A stretch of DNA of 64,000 nucleotides from Oikopleura dioica (Eukaryota > Chordata > Appendicularia > Copelata > Oikopleuridae). The translations under genes and the position numbers were made by a program. Shown in pieces: positions 1 to 12,900 of this stretch (the first letter of the stretch is position 1; the number at the start of each line of letters is the position of its first letter). The stretch is taken from assembly GCA_907165135.1 (NCBI GenBank), contig OU015568.1, positions 14,392,501 through 14,456,500 of the forward strand, read 5' to 3'. The notes beneath the pieces were generated by a model. It was given only the letters and a program-made list of their open reading frames with translations. It was not told where the DNA came from and searched no databases.

Positions 1-210
1 CGCAGAAATTTCTACTGCATCAAATTTTGCATCCTCTAGGACAAATTCCACAGTTGTCTAAGACAACTTGTCTTTAATATTGGCCCACGTTGATACTCGT
101 TTTCGAAATGTCCCCGTCTTTAGAAATGACTCTATAAAAGAATCCCCAAAATAACGTGTTTCGATTTCACAGACTGTTACTGCGGGTGTCAGATTCAAAT
201 TCATTTTTAG

Positions 211-3200
211 GTTTGTCAATTATATGCAGCGCTATAAAGTGGCTAAAGGATCACCGCAATCGTGCCCAACTTGTTCAGCAACAACCAAAAGAAGACAAGG
301 AGGATGACGGGGAGCTTGACTGGCTTTGTGTTCCAATAATGATAATCAATGTAGGATAGTTTAATTGAACTCTTATCAGCAGTGTTTGTTCTTTTTTGGA
401 ACACAAAGCTAAGATAACAGAATGGAAGCAAAAGAAATCTGCTGAAAAAAAGACACAAGGATCGGCTAATTAAAAAGCAATTTGGCGCTCTGCCTTCCGT
501 AAGAGTTCGCAGTAAGTTCAGGCCTCGCGGTCCGCTGGTGGAAAATTTATTGGATACACTAGGTTAAGACCTTCTAAAAAATATAAGCTCGCGTTATGTT
601 AGTTTTCGCCGCGCTTGTGGCTCACCAATTCATAATACTATTTGATAGGCTAGGGCTGTTTTTAGACCATATTATGTGCTGTAGATAATAAATCACTGTA
701 GTAACGGTTTTAGAAAGCTTTATCTTATCCTATGACAGAAGTTGAGAAAGTCAAGAAATTCCGAAAAAAGCGGAAACGAGATGATACCGACGATGTCAAT
801 GCGGAAATTCGAAAATTGATGAAGTTGTCTCAGAATCCTGATGCAAAGGAAAATGAAGCAGAGGCAGAGTTTTTACTCGCAGACCTTGACTCAGATTACG
901 ACGACGATGACGGAGAGGGACAGAAGTTTATCGAGAAAATTTACTATGCTTCAAGAACCCATTCGCAACTTTCACAGGTTTTCGTCCATCGAGAACAAAT
1001 CTTCTTTGACTTTTGTAGTTTGTCAAAGAAATAAGGAAATCACCATTCAAAGAATCTGTTACTGTAGCTCCCATCGCCTCTCGAGCAACTCTTTGTGTCA
1101 ACCCAAAAGTCAAGAAACTCTCCACCGTCTCTCAAATGAATGAATCTTGCAAGCAGCTGAACAAGAATCAAGGCTGCGAGTTCAAAACAAAAAAGGGCCT
1201 GAGCCTTCTCAGCCATCGAATGAACAACACGTTAATGGACATAGAAGACACAGTAAAATTTGGAAACGAAAATAAATGCTGCCCATTTTATGGCGCGAGG
1301 GAAGCTCTACCTACAGTGGATGTATGCGTGCTGCCATATAACTTGCTTGTTGTCCCGTCTGCTCGTGAAAGCTGTGGGATCAATTTGAAGAACTCGGTTG
1401 TTATCATCGACGAGGCTCATAATCTTGCCGGAGCGATTGAATCTTGCTACTCTGTTGGTGTTACTCTCAATGCATTGACAGAAGCGTACAAGCAACTTAG
1501 GTTTGTATTTATTGAATTGCGTTTGCTATTAAAAAAGTTTCGATGAGATCCTAGTGCTTCATTTTCTCAAAATTTATCCTGAGTTTCAATGAACCCTAGA
1601 TTATATCCGTTTTGAATTTATGGCATAAATCTTATGCTCTGATTATTATTCAATCCGATTTTGCTTATCTGATCGCCTATTTATAGCGCCTATAGGACGA
1701 AATTCAGCGCTCGACTAAACCCTGAAAATCTGATGTATGTCAAACAGCTGCTAGCAGTCCTTATTGGCCTTGGAAAAGATCTCAAAAGAATCAACAACAC
1801 TGAAGACCAGAAAATAGTTACTGTCAGGGAAATACTGTTCGATGCCAAGTTGGACAACATTAATTTATTCGACCTTCTGAAATACATGAGTAAAAGTTTA
1901 ATCGCCCACAAGGTGAAGGGCTTTGCGGACAAAGTCGCGAACACTCCTAAAGTTGTTGTCAAGCCAAAGGAAAATGCTCTCAAAGCTAGGTCGGAAGTTT
2001 TATAAATTTATTACTGAACTTAGTTCAACATTCAACATCAATAGGCGATCACATATTCTGATCTTCTTGAAAGAAATGCTCAAGAAGGCGGAAAACAAAG
2101 GCAAATCGAAAGTCGAGCCGCAACCCGAGCCCGAAGTTGAGGCGAAGAAGAAAATCCCCAATTTTCAGCTTGGAGCACTTGTTCAAGTTGAAATCTTCCT
2201 TGCAGTTCTAATCACCCCAGGAGCGGATTTACGCATCATTAAAAATGCTAATGATGGCAAGGCGGAAATGAAGGTTTTTCTTCTCAACCCAGCGAGTATT
2301 TTCTCCGAGATCAGCAAAGATGCCCGAGCTGTTCTTTTAGGAAAGTGGTTCAAACTTAAAATAAGCAAAGATTTTTAATCTTTCATACCACTTAAAAAGC
2401 TGGAGGTACGATGAAACCGTACCAGACACTGAAGGATCAGCTCTTTGCCGAAGTGCCTTCCGACAAACAGAGCTGGTTTAACTGCGAGCACGTGATTTCA
2501 GACTCTCAAATGAACGCATTAGTCCTCCAGCGGGGCCCTACAAATGAGCGGTTCATCTTCAACCACAGCAACAAGGATAACTTCGCCATGAAACAAGATC
2601 TAGGAAAAGCGCTAGGGAATGGGGAGATGAATTTAAATTTCACAGTTTCCTGTTTCTTAGACCAGGGCGATTTCTTCTTTAGGTTTAATCAAGGACTGAC
2701 ATGATTATAACACGTGGATTATTCTTCGCGTAACTTCTGTTCTTGAATGTGATGAATATTTAAAAATACAGTCTTTTGAGCAGTACTTCCTTTTTCTCAC
2801 AAGAAAAGCAAAGAAGTATAAGGAAGATATTTCAATTTCATGGGCCATTGTCAGTTGATTAGGAAGCATAAATTGCTAACGAAAATTAATTAGTCATTCG
2901 CAAGGTGGAAAGGGAGAAACCATGCCCCCAAATCAAGTTGACATTGTTAAAACTGTTCCGTCTGGTGTGGTGGTTTTCTTCGCCAGCTATAAGCAGGAAG
3001 CCATGTTCTACGAGATGTTCAAGAAGTCGTCTTTTCTCAAGCAAATAGGCATGGTTCGTTAACTTTTAACAATTTCTATTAATAAAGAAGGTCATTAGAG
3101 GAAAGCGAAACATTTATTTTTAAAATAATCTGCTGACTAGTAGAATCAACAGGATTAATTTATAGTCAATGAACTTGAACCTTTCTAAGAAAGCGTGAAA

Positions 3201-3948
3201 ACCCTTTTCCGTGAGCCAAAAGAAACATCAGGCGTAGCACCCTTACTGGAGAAATACGAAATGTCTGTACGTGTCCGAGGGGCAATACTGTTCGCTGTTG
3301 TTGGAGGAAAAGTATCAGAAGGGATCAACTTCTCAGATGGTCTTTGTCGCGCTGTTGTCATGGTTGGTGTCCCTTATCCAGGTTTATAAGCGTTTTTTGT
3401 CGGCAACAAATGATTAACTCTATTTCGATAGATATAAAATCGGCCGAAATCAAGCTAAGGATGGACACATTAAATGCTAAACGACCTGGCGGCGGACAGA
3501 TGTTATACACAGGCTTATGCATGCGCGCTGTTAATCAGGTATTTCCTCTCAATGACAATTCCTAGTAAGCAAGGGTAATTTGGCTTGAGCGAATTGATAT
3601 ATTATTTGGTAAAGGAAATTCAATCATTACGCGCGGCCAAATTGACCGCTAATCGCCAAATGCTGCTGTAACGGGGCGGTAACCAGCGTCAATCTGACGA
3701 TGAACTCAGACACTAATTATATTGGAAAGAAAGTTAATTTTGGAAAAGTATCAAATTCTTAGTGCGTCGGCCGAGCAATTCGACATCGAGACGATTCCTC
3801 CTTGATCATCTTCTGCGATGGTCGGTACAACGAGTCCCGAGTAAAAGACCATCTTCCTGACTGGATCAAAACTCGCCTCACCAATTACGATAACTTCTCC
3901 ACTGCCAAAAATCATATGGTCCAATTCTGCCAACAAAACGACTACTGA
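211..3948 (+). CDS. DDX11: DDX11/CHL1-type Fe-S DNA helicase (5' end outside window)
   Basis: Superfamily 2 XPD-like DNA helicase, in animals a 5'-3' helicase for sister-chromatid cohesion and replication. The first visible exon follows an AG at 209-210 and reads LSIICSAIKWLKD, the segment right after the Walker A of DDX11; the Walker A itself must lie upstream of the window. Then come a charged region (732 on), motif Ia KIYYASRTHSQLSQ (about 940), a Cys cluster typical of the Fe-S domain (CVNPKV, ESC, QGC, KCCPFYGA), motif II DEAH (about 1408), LLNPAS and GGTMKP (2275-2415), PSGVVVFFASYKQ (about 2970), VVGGKVSEGINFSDG (about 3300) and the motif VI exon GRAIRHRDDS (about 3770). Stop at 3946-3948. 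Introns are about 40-190 bp. The joins between 335 and 730 are uncertain, and one there lacks a clear GT donor. Identity is secure; the exact exon set is not. Confidence 0.88.
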
Positions 3949-5030
3949 AGCGCTCCCTAATAATAAACCTAAATTTCCTTGATTGGCATCTTATCAAGAG
4001 CCGTCGAAAAAGCAGTTCTATAATGAAATCTGCATCAGAAAATTGCAGATAATAAATTATTGAAATAAGAGTAATTTCAATCCGAAGTGCTTGTTTGAAT
4101 GATTTCTACGCTGAGACTAATTTGATAATTTTTATTCAAAGCAGGCGGTCGCTTATGGAAATTGCAGGCCAGATAACGGCGTCCCAAGAATCGCTGAGTT
4201 TGAAATTTAAGAGAATTAAATCTTCAAAGATTATTCTCGAGACCACTAGCCACAAATCATACATCAGAATCATTTCATTATAATATATTCCAGAGATCAT
4301 AAATCTAAACTTAGTATCATGTTATATTTTGAAAATCTTTCAATTGATCAAAGCAATAAAAAGTCTTAAAAAGCTAACATAATGTTAAAGATTCCTCGAT
4401 TTATCCGTTTCACTAAGTTTATATGAATGACAGAGTTCAGCCTTTTCAAGGGTGTGGACTTCATTTTGATAGTTCTGCTCAGACTTTTATCAGCATGAAA
4501 AATCGTACCCATGATACGGATATCTCAGCTGTATTGGGCTTGAACTTTGCATTCTTTTGAAAGTCAGAAATTCAATGATTTTGATCCTCGCTTGGTGGTC
4601 TCCTCGCGATCATGATGCAATTTTCCGCCGCGGTCTCCACATGGTGGAGCTGTCATGTCCGACAGATCGGGAAGATGCCCCACGTGTCCGGCTGTCTTAT
4701 CAGTAGTTACTTATCACTTTTTCAAGTTTTTATAATCTTTCCCGTCTGAATTTGATAGAGAGACTCAAGAAGAGTACGCATCACGTGACAGAAAACGAGC
4801 GCAGAGAGTTGAATGGAAGTTACAAGATTGGATCATCAGATAATCCCGTTGAATAGATATCGTTGAAATTTTAATTTGAAGCATTTGTGCCTGCCACAAT
4901 TTGTTCTTCTGAGAATCTCGCGTATATTTTGCTAGATTAAATACCGGCACGAGTTAAATAATTGCTTATAATTAAACTTAATAAAATTTTGATCCAGTAT
5001 TAGCAAAACGCAGTAGTGAAAAAGAAAATA
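3949..5030. other. Intergenic, nothing recognised
   Basis: About 1.1 kb between the helicase stop and the EGF-repeat gene. I see only short, low-quality ORFs on both strands, no repeat arms and no RNA gene. It probably holds the helicase 3' end and the promoter of the next gene. Confidence 0.5.
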
Positions 5031-7555
5031 ATGTTCAAGAAGCTCAAAGAAACAATCATATTTTCAAGTTTAATTGCTTACGGAAACGCCGATTCCGGAA
5101 CTTCCCTATGCAAGCAAGAATGTCATAAAAACGCAGAATGTCTAACCACTACAGTTGGAGAACATCAGTGTGTTTGTCGACCCGGATTCAGGTAAGATTT
5201 TCATTGGCAACTGCCGATTCTTGTCAAAAGTAGTTTGAGGTTCAATCGAGTTTTCTTTGTCCCAAGAAAGTCGATTCAGATCATCGTATTTGACATCTCG
5301 GAACTGTACCTATTGAAAAGTGTTAAACATATTGTAGGGGAGACGGACAGGACTGCTCAGCGCAATTTACTCTTCAAGTCCAACTCTGCCAGGATGAAAA
5401 TAAGAAAGCTCTTCAAAAGGCCCTGAAGCAGGCATCAAATAAGCCCTCTGAGTCAATGCTCATCAATATTTGGATGGAAGACAGTGGCAACGAGTGGCAA
5501 CAAGCAATAAACTACCAAGTGCCTTCGTTGGAATTCCCCACGACGTTTAATTATTACGAAAATATGAATATCAGACATATTACGAAGATAAAAGTGTTAC
5601 AAGAAAATTGGCAGAACTTATGCCTCCAGCGACTTTCTATCCATCAGGTATTTAACACTGTCTGATTTTGTTTCTAATTATTGATAAGGGCAATGCGGAT
5701 ATACATTTGCTGGCTGAAATGGATGCAAAGGCTTTTGTGCCAGATTGGGCAGATTGCAGCGACCCAACAGACATGGAACGTTGTTTCAAATTTGCTTGGT
5801 GGAAGAAAAAGTGTCAGTCAAAGAAACGAATCGATGGAGAAGGAGAAGCCTGCCGATCGAGGATGATCTACAAACGACAGGCTGGATCAAAGGACAAGGC
5901 TTGAACGGACAGATTCTATATGATACCGGATAATATTTGAATCATTTAACATGATAGATATAATTGAATTTATTTTCTATAGCCTGGTTTAGCTTCTCCG
6001 AACAACGTGCGAAACTGAGACGTGTCATAAGAATGCTGAATGCAGCATAAAAGGAGGTAGGGTTAATTGTACTTGTAAGGATGGATACAGCGGCGATGGC
6101 AAATCTTGCAAGGATATCGATGAATGCGAAGAAGGTAAATTATTAAACTAGCAGATTTTCTTTGGGCATAACATGACCGAGTACACGGCTCCTCGAAAAT
6201 TTTTGTAAGAAAGTGCTTCAATTATTCATCTAGGCACGCATACTTGTGGTACCAACGCGCTTTGCAAGAATACAGGAGGAAGTTTTCAATGCACTTGTGA
6301 TGAGGGCTTCTTTGGCGACGGTCAAGTGTGCTCAAAGATGTGTTCCGAAGATAGTTTGCCAAAGAACATGATTATTTCGCAGAAAGATGCTAAGCCGAAA
6401 AATAAGGGCGGTATCTATCCAGCTGGATGCAAAGCTGGATCATCTATCTTTCCCGCGCATGGCATGGATCTTCAGATGAGTACGTCCTTTTTCTTATATT
6501 GAAATTATTAAGCTTCAGTAATTTACTTTTTTATTCAAGCTACTTACAAACTCAACTGCAGCTGTACTGACACCAAATGCTCCTGGAAAACTATGCCTTC
6601 CTTTACCTGCCAAACTGGATGCCCATTTCTTCATCCAGGTGAATAAGAGTGTTTTATGCCAACTGAAAATGATAATCGTTCTTAGGCAAAATCTCAAAAC
6701 TGAAGCACTGGGAAGATGAGCGCGACAGTAAATTGAATCAGATAAAATTCAAGGTCAAGTTTCGATCACCATCTCAAATCCCAGAAGAATGGCGGCTCCT
6801 GGTGACCTTTGGGTAAATAACTTCTTCATATGAGGCTTATTATTCCATTATCTAAAATTCATTCGACAGGTTCAAATTTCTTCTATTATTACACTTCAAA
6901 ATAAGTGTTCGAATATTCACCTCAGAATATCCGCCTTTTTCGTCCGAAGCTAACCGAGAAGCATGAAATGGAAATTCCTAACCGCGCGGTTTACTCTTGC
7001 CCCGCATTTACTCAATTTTAGCACGGATATTCCGGAAGGAGCTCGTTACGGTGGTCCCACCGCGAAGATGCTTCAAATGAGTAGAAATCAACTGCTTCTC
7101 GCTGGCGATCTGGACAACAGTCACAATCCAGACCTCAAGGTCGCGCCCAATAAGGATATTGGCTTCACTTTCAAATTGAGAAACTTGAAGAAGAAATTCC
7201 TCAAGTCACTTGTCAAGGAAAAAGTCGATCAAACTAGCATTCCATCATGCTTTTCTTCAATGATTAATTGAATGTCGGATAAATTACAGACAAAATGGAC
7301 AACTATGAAAGTTTTAGTTTGATCTAATTCTAAGTAAACTATTCCAAACTCTCCGTTTCGCCTGTATGAAAATACTGGATTGTTTAAAATGTTGACTTTT
7401 CTAAGGGAATGACCCTTCACCATGTCGGACATGAAGTCAACGACCTTTCATGTTGGCAAGAACTTCCAGATGAAAAGCTGGCGCTTGATTATGAGTCATA
7501 CGAATCTCAAGAACCAGAAGAATCTGAAGAGGAGGAATATGATGAAGAGGCTTAG
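5031..7555 (+). CDS. Secreted EGF-repeat protein, lineage-specific
   Basis: Secreted modular protein of unknown role. The ATG at 5031 starts a hydrophobic leader (IIFSSLIAYGNA) followed by an EGF-like module (CKQECHKNAEC ... CVCRPGFRGDGQDC, joined across the intron at about 5192). A charged central exon follows. Then comes a second EGF module with the Ca-binding IDECEEG signature (about 6000-6135), a third (CGTNALC ... CDEGFFGDGQVC, 6240-6330), a Cys-rich stretch (CSCTDTKCSW) and an exon with EYSPQNIRLFRPKL (about 6905-6985). A 3' exon starts GGPTAKMLQMSRNQ and the C-terminus is very acidic, ending at a stop at 7553-7555. About nine short introns. The junction near 5900-5995 has no clear GT donor, so an exon border there may be wrong. 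No known full-length homologue recognised; candidate extracellular-matrix or house-related protein only by inference. Confidence 0.72.
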
Positions 7556-8075
7556 ATAGATGAAATTTCAGAATTTTCAACAACGACGATGTATAATATT
7601 ATAGCTAGTTCTGTAAATATTAACGACTCTCCTGTACTTGTACATAATCTTTTTCAATTTGACGTTTTCCAAGGTATACTAAATCATTTTATTTTTCAAT
7701 AAAAAGACTTTTGAAGATGAGCTTTTGGAGAAAATATAAGCTGGATATCCGAGTTTCCTATGGAGTTATGTTGGTCGCGTCTCGTCAACTCCTACCCTGC
7801 CTGACCCTTTCCAGACATAGCGATTGAAAACTGCCTGCCAAGTGCTGCGTCGAGGTCAAAAGGTCAGCAGAACCGACGAGGTCGAGGTCAATTTTTAAAC
7901 TTCATAGCCAGTCGGTGCTTTATTTATTTCTATATCTGCTTCAGTATTTTCTGCTCAAACTTGAACAAAATACATTTATTATCACTGTATCTACTCGTGT
8001 CTTAGTTTTTCAGCAAGAAAGTTGATAGCAACCTAGATTTGAGCACTCAACAAACTAAATTTTAATGAAGCACCA
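7556..8075. other. Intergenic with 3' processing signals
   Basis: 520 bp between the EGF gene and the next small genes. AATAAA-like signals near 7699 fit the EGF gene 3' end. No coding sequence recognised. Confidence 0.45.
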
Positions 8076-8300
8076 ATGAATAGTATACCTCTAATGAATA
8101 AAAAATCATTGAACGGAAGACGATCCAACTTCGAAAAAGAGCGCAAACTTAATATTTATCCTACGAAAGGGATGAATCGCACAATTGCAGATAGGCCAGC
8201 CGGTGGCAGCAGAGGACGGATATCCCATTTATTAAAAGCACCACGCGAGAAAGGAGCGTACTCAATAATTAGACCTACTTTCGAAAGACGAAGAAGATAA
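8076..8300 (+). CDS. Small basic ORF of 74 codons abutting the next gene
   Basis: An ATG-initiated, strongly basic, Arg/Lys-rich open frame with no signal peptide, membrane segment or recognised domain. Its stop (8298-8300) lies one base before the start codon of the secreted-peptide gene at 8302, in a different frame. It may be a real upstream cistron, an upstream ORF in the same mRNA, or chance. The exact abutment is its only special feature. Low confidence. Confidence 0.25.
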   Translation: MNSIPLMNKKSLNGRRSNFEKERKLNIYPTKGMNRTIADRPAGGSRGRISHLLKAPREKGAYSIIRPTFERRRR

Positions 8301-8301
8301 A

Positions 8302-8736
8302 ATGAGAGTTTTAAATTTAATAATGCTTTCTATTGCGGCAGCTTATGATATTCCTCATGCGATGATGAGACGAGCAGCTAAAGCGGTATGTTTTTAAATT
8401 GTTTGAAAAGAGAATATTTCTTTGATAAAATGTTTTCTTTAATTGATTTTTAAAATCAAAGAGGTCTACAAAAAGCTCAAAACATTCTTCAAATGAATAT
8501 TTTCCAAATGATCTTGAAGAATAACCATTTTCAAGGACTGTGAAACTTCCGCCACAATGTTTGCAATGCGCGCCTGTATGAGTTACTGTGCCATGAACGA
8601 AATGCTATTCCCTGACCTCTGCGTCACCCCCAAAACAGTCGACGGTGATTACCGAGGAGCAATGGAGAAACTTGGACAGATTCCTTACTGCATGGACAAG
8701 TACGAACGCACACTCGCTCAATGCGATATCTTATAG
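8302..8736 (+). CDS. Small secreted Cys-rich peptide, two exons
   Basis: Exon 1 (8302-8385) encodes a short signal peptide, MRVLNLIMLSIAAAYD, followed by basic residues (MMRRAAKA). A 150-bp GT-AG intron follows, and exon 2 (8536-8736) encodes about 66 residues with six cysteines (DCE, ACM, SYC, DLC, YC, QC) and ends CDIL. The full protein is about 95 residues. Even cysteine number plus signal peptide fits a disulphide-bonded secreted peptide or small venom-, hormone- or matrix-like protein, but no family is recognised. AATAAA at about 8789. The reading phase is preserved across the intron, which supports the model. Confidence 0.65.
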
Positions 8737-9029
8737 ATTCTACTGTAAAAATAAGTAAATTATTTTTTCTGCTTTGTATTGTGAGAAAATAAACAATCTT
8801 TTTGACAAATCACAGGGGTGCATGTTGTGAGTTTATTACAGAGTCAATTGATAGTGGCTGACTAGCCTAGTGGATTCGGCAGTTCAGGGAAATCTTGTAT
8901 GCCTTGTAAAAGCTGGTTTGATAATGATGTTCAAGTTGTGTGGGTGTGGGTATCAGGGTAAGGACTCGAAACGATGGGATCCTAGAGGAGGACTGAGAAC
9001 TATCGAAAAAATGGACGAAATCTTTTAAT

Positions 9030-9502
9030 TTACAACTTACCTTTGTCAGCCTTTTCGTCTAGTTTTTTCTGGATCATGAAGAACTCTTTTTTTATTTCAG
9101 CATCCATCTTTTGCAGTTGTTCTTCTTTTTTTCTATTCATTCTTGTGAGCGTTTTTCGTAGACTTTTATTGAACTCCGCATCTCTTTGTTCTTTTTCCTG
9201 CATTCGCCTGTCCATTTGCATCATTTGCAGAGTCATTTTCTCCATCTTCGCCCTCATTTCGTATTTCTCTCTTTGGGAGTCACCAAGGGCCTTCCATAGA
9301 AGATTAACTTTTTCTTCAAACTCAGCTTTGGAAACTAGAATAAACTAGTATCTATTAAACCCTCACCCTAACCTGTTTGTGGTTCTTTTTCTTGAAGATC
9401 GAATTGTTCCGGCGCTGTCAGGAAGGATGGAGGAACAAAATCAGTTGGAGTTGGCGGAAGCTCGCTATTACTTGATGGAGAGTTCTGGATTGGTTGTGAC
9501 AT
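9030..9502 (-). CDS. Coiled-coil protein, function unknown
   Basis: Minus-strand gene whose ATG is at 9502-9500. Exon 1 encodes a Pro/Ser-rich N-terminus (MSQPIQNSPSSNSELPPTP). A short intron (about 9337-9373) follows, then an exon beginning KAEFEEKVNLLWKALGDSQ that runs into a long Met/Lys/Glu-rich coiled coil. The WKALGDSQREKYE stretch resembles the last helix of an HMG box, but the rest of such a box is absent. The frame reads through to a stop at 9030. However, the sequence just before it, AAAGGTAAGTTG on the minus strand, is a good splice donor, so a further short 3' exon toward about 8950 is possible. Confidence 0.55.
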
Positions 9503-9992
9503 CGGCTACAATCTCTTACAATAATTCAAATTGAAACAATATTCGATAAAAAGCGGGTAAAAAGGGTTTCTGTATTCTGAAAAAGTCCGTTTCCACGCAG
9601 CCCAAAACAAGTGGAGCATGAACCGTAATTGGAACGGAACTGTGTTTTTGAAATGTCGAGCAAATATAAGTGGGGATTTTGAATGGGTAGAAAAATTAAA
9701 ATAAATAAGAAAGTGGTTCATTCGGAAAATCTTATTTTTTTGCCGACAAAGGAGCAATCGTCATCATTGGGAATCGGTACTAAACATTTTAAATTTTCTT
9801 AACTGATAGACTGACATTTCTCTTTAAATTCGTTAGTGACAACTTGTCCCAGACAAAGCTATCCAGCTGTCAAAACACAGGGCAAAAAGCCTCGGTGTTT
9901 CTCACCAACTAGAATCATTTTCATTCTCATCTCACCGAGGGTTCCTAAAAAAAGCTTATCATTTTAAGTGAATATATACCCCTCTGGTAGTT
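9503..9992. promoter_or_regulatory. Shared upstream region of a divergent gene pair
   Basis: 490 bp between the minus-strand coiled-coil gene and the plus-strand Kelch-like gene, so both promoters should lie here. No TATA box or known motif is convincing. Confidence 0.35.
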
Positions 9993-12900
9993 ATGGTAAA
10001 AGACGAAGAGATAAATGTAGATGCCAATCAGATAAAGGGGCGCAGAGTTGAGGTACACTAGTAAATAGATAATAAATTATTATTAAATTAAATATAATAT
10101 TATTATATTATATTAAATTAAATATTATTAAATATTATTAAATTATTATTATTATTATTATTATTAATAATGTTTTATGATTGATCATCCTTTAACTTCC
10201 TCAGTGCTTGGAGTGTCATTGCATCGGAATTCTCAAGCAGAGTGGCAATGATGACAACAATGTGTACTTATTCTCTGAAGAAATTTTAACTTCTCGGAGT
10301 ATTCGTACACAAAAACACGACTTGAAAAACTCGACCCACAAGAAAAAGAGCACCTTCCGTCTACCTTCACTCTCAAAGCATGGATTTTCAACAATGGAGC
10401 AGAAAAAGCATTTTCTCTGGACAAGCTCTCTTTTCTGGATTACGATCATGCTTATAAGTAAACCTTTTGAAAGAGTCGGTTTTCTAAAGTTTTTAAGCAA
10501 ACTATTACTCTTTGGAGAAATCACGTGGGGTAACAACCTTTCTTACTTCGACCTGTCATCGAAATTACAAGAAATGCGTTCAAATCTCAGACATGGACTA
10601 CTGCGGGCACCTAATGAAGCAGTGCCATCAAACCAAAGAATTCATCCTTCCAGAACCGGTTTCTAAAATCGAAGAAAACCAGCCCGTAGCGCTTGTCTTC
10701 ACTGACGAAGAAAATGAAGTTAATCTCATCCGCTGTCAAAAGAAAAAATTTTACGATGCCAAGATATGTCGTCACATTTGTTCCAATTCGCTCGTCTTGG
10801 AATCAACGAGGACTAACGCGATTTCGCCCTGTGAGTCGATTTGCTTTGAACTCACTCGATCTTTTGACTCTGCTGGTGATGTTTGCCCTGGTGAAAAATA
10901 CTGCATAAATGGATGTCCCTGTCCTTACTACAAGTGTGAAAAATTGGACGACTCTCCTCAGAAACTGATTCCTGCTTTTGATCTTCGAGAATCAGAAACT
11001 GTCAATCCCTCTCAAATCAAAGGAATGTTTCAAATTTTAGTTTTTTCTTATATTTCGGAAAATTTAAAATCGATACAGAAAATATGATCAACGAGCACTC
11101 GCCTTTCGAATGGATAACTGGCAGATGGGATAACCGGGTACCTTCGATTAGGAGATTTCCTTTTGTTCTTTCCGATTTGATCGAAAGTGGGAAAGGGGTG
11201 AGTATTAATGCAACAGACAGTCTTCTGCCTTATGAACGTTTTTACATGTTATTATATAAATTCATGAGTTTTTCATTACGCGTATGAAACAAGTCAAAAA
11301 CTTGAAAGTCTATGGGCGCTACTTTTCTCAATGGGGAGCATTACTTGGTCGATGCAAAGGGTAATCTGATGAGGCTCAAAGAAACTGGCGAGTCTTCAAG
11401 TTTCATACCGAATTCTCATAAAGGAATGTAAGTAATGTTTTCTTCCCTTACACCATAGTAATGATGGGTACTAATTTAAAATCATGATAGTGGATTCTTT
11501 GTCTTCCACTTTGGTTCTTCGATCGGAACTCATCAAATTGAAATTCGTCGAAAAGAAGACGGAATAAACGTTTTTCCTGCCGTTGTTGTTTGTTAAGGGT
11601 CGATTAATTTTTATGTCATTATTTTCGATATTATATTCTTGACCGTGAATAAAGCTCTCCGACTGGAAGATCAGAAAAATGTTTCTACTATGCTCCTGAC
11701 TACAATTTGAATCGATTCGAAGAATCACAAGGCTTCATCGCCAGCAACCATTTCAACGCGAAAACATCTTCTATCAGCTTCAAAGGAGTATTCTATCTAA
11801 TGAGTGTTCAACTCGGTGATCGACGAATCAAGCTTTCAACAACTTTTGCTCTCAACAGAATAAGAAAAAGCGAGGAGTTCGAGAAAGGGTGGCGCAAAAA
11901 TGAAATCAACTTGCCGTCAGAGTTTAGAGATTTGGATCCTGTTCATGTTATACCTCTGATTGATGTAGGTCGGCTGATGCTGATCTTAGTCACAAGAAGC
12001 ATAAAGCTGTCTAACACGCTCTACTCGGTTTTGTTAGAAGCGGACGGAAAGTTCTTGACTCTTGGCAGCGAATGGATTGGGTCTCTTATTCAATACGAAG
12101 AAAGATCAATCTGTTTATCGAGAATATTTGCTTCAAATGACGCTTTCTACACGGATATTCTTGGAAAAAACAACGATGAATGCGAGTACTTTGGCAATGG
12201 AATCATCAACAATGAAAAGATATTTTTCCAAAGTTATGTTTTTGAAACTCTATTTGAAGTGGAATTCGATTTCGGAGAGGCCCCAAAAAACTATTATAAA
12301 AAGAATACGCACAAGAAAATTTGAGAACCTCTATAAAGATAAAATCGAGCTTGAATTCGTCCAACAAAAAGCCGTTAAGAAAATGCATGTGACAAGCAAT
12401 CCTATATTCGCCTTTCATGATGATGTCTTTCCCGCTTTCGCTAAAAACACCGTCTATCAGCCACCATTCTATTCATCTAGCGCTTCCTTCGAGACAATCA
12501 TCCCGGACAATTATTTCTCCTCACTTGAAGAATTTAAGCATATTTCGACTCTTATAATTCAGCTGAATGAAAGAGAGACATTTCAATTAGAGATTGACTT
12601 CCAGGTAAAGCAAATAATCTTTGAATAACACTAACAAAAAAATTAGGAAGTTACAGGGACAGCCAAAATTTTCGAACTCCAGTTTTTCAATGGGAAGACA
12701 TTTTTGAGCTTTGAAATCTTTGATAATGGGCGGCTCTGGATTGATTCCGATTATTTAAACCAACCGGTTATATTGCAAACGAATACATCGGATCTAGCAG
12801 AACTTGAAATTCGGCTCAATACGAATTCCTCATTAGGATCATCATTCTGTGAACTGATTTCTGATAACAACAAAGAGACAAGAACAAATGGAATTTTAAG

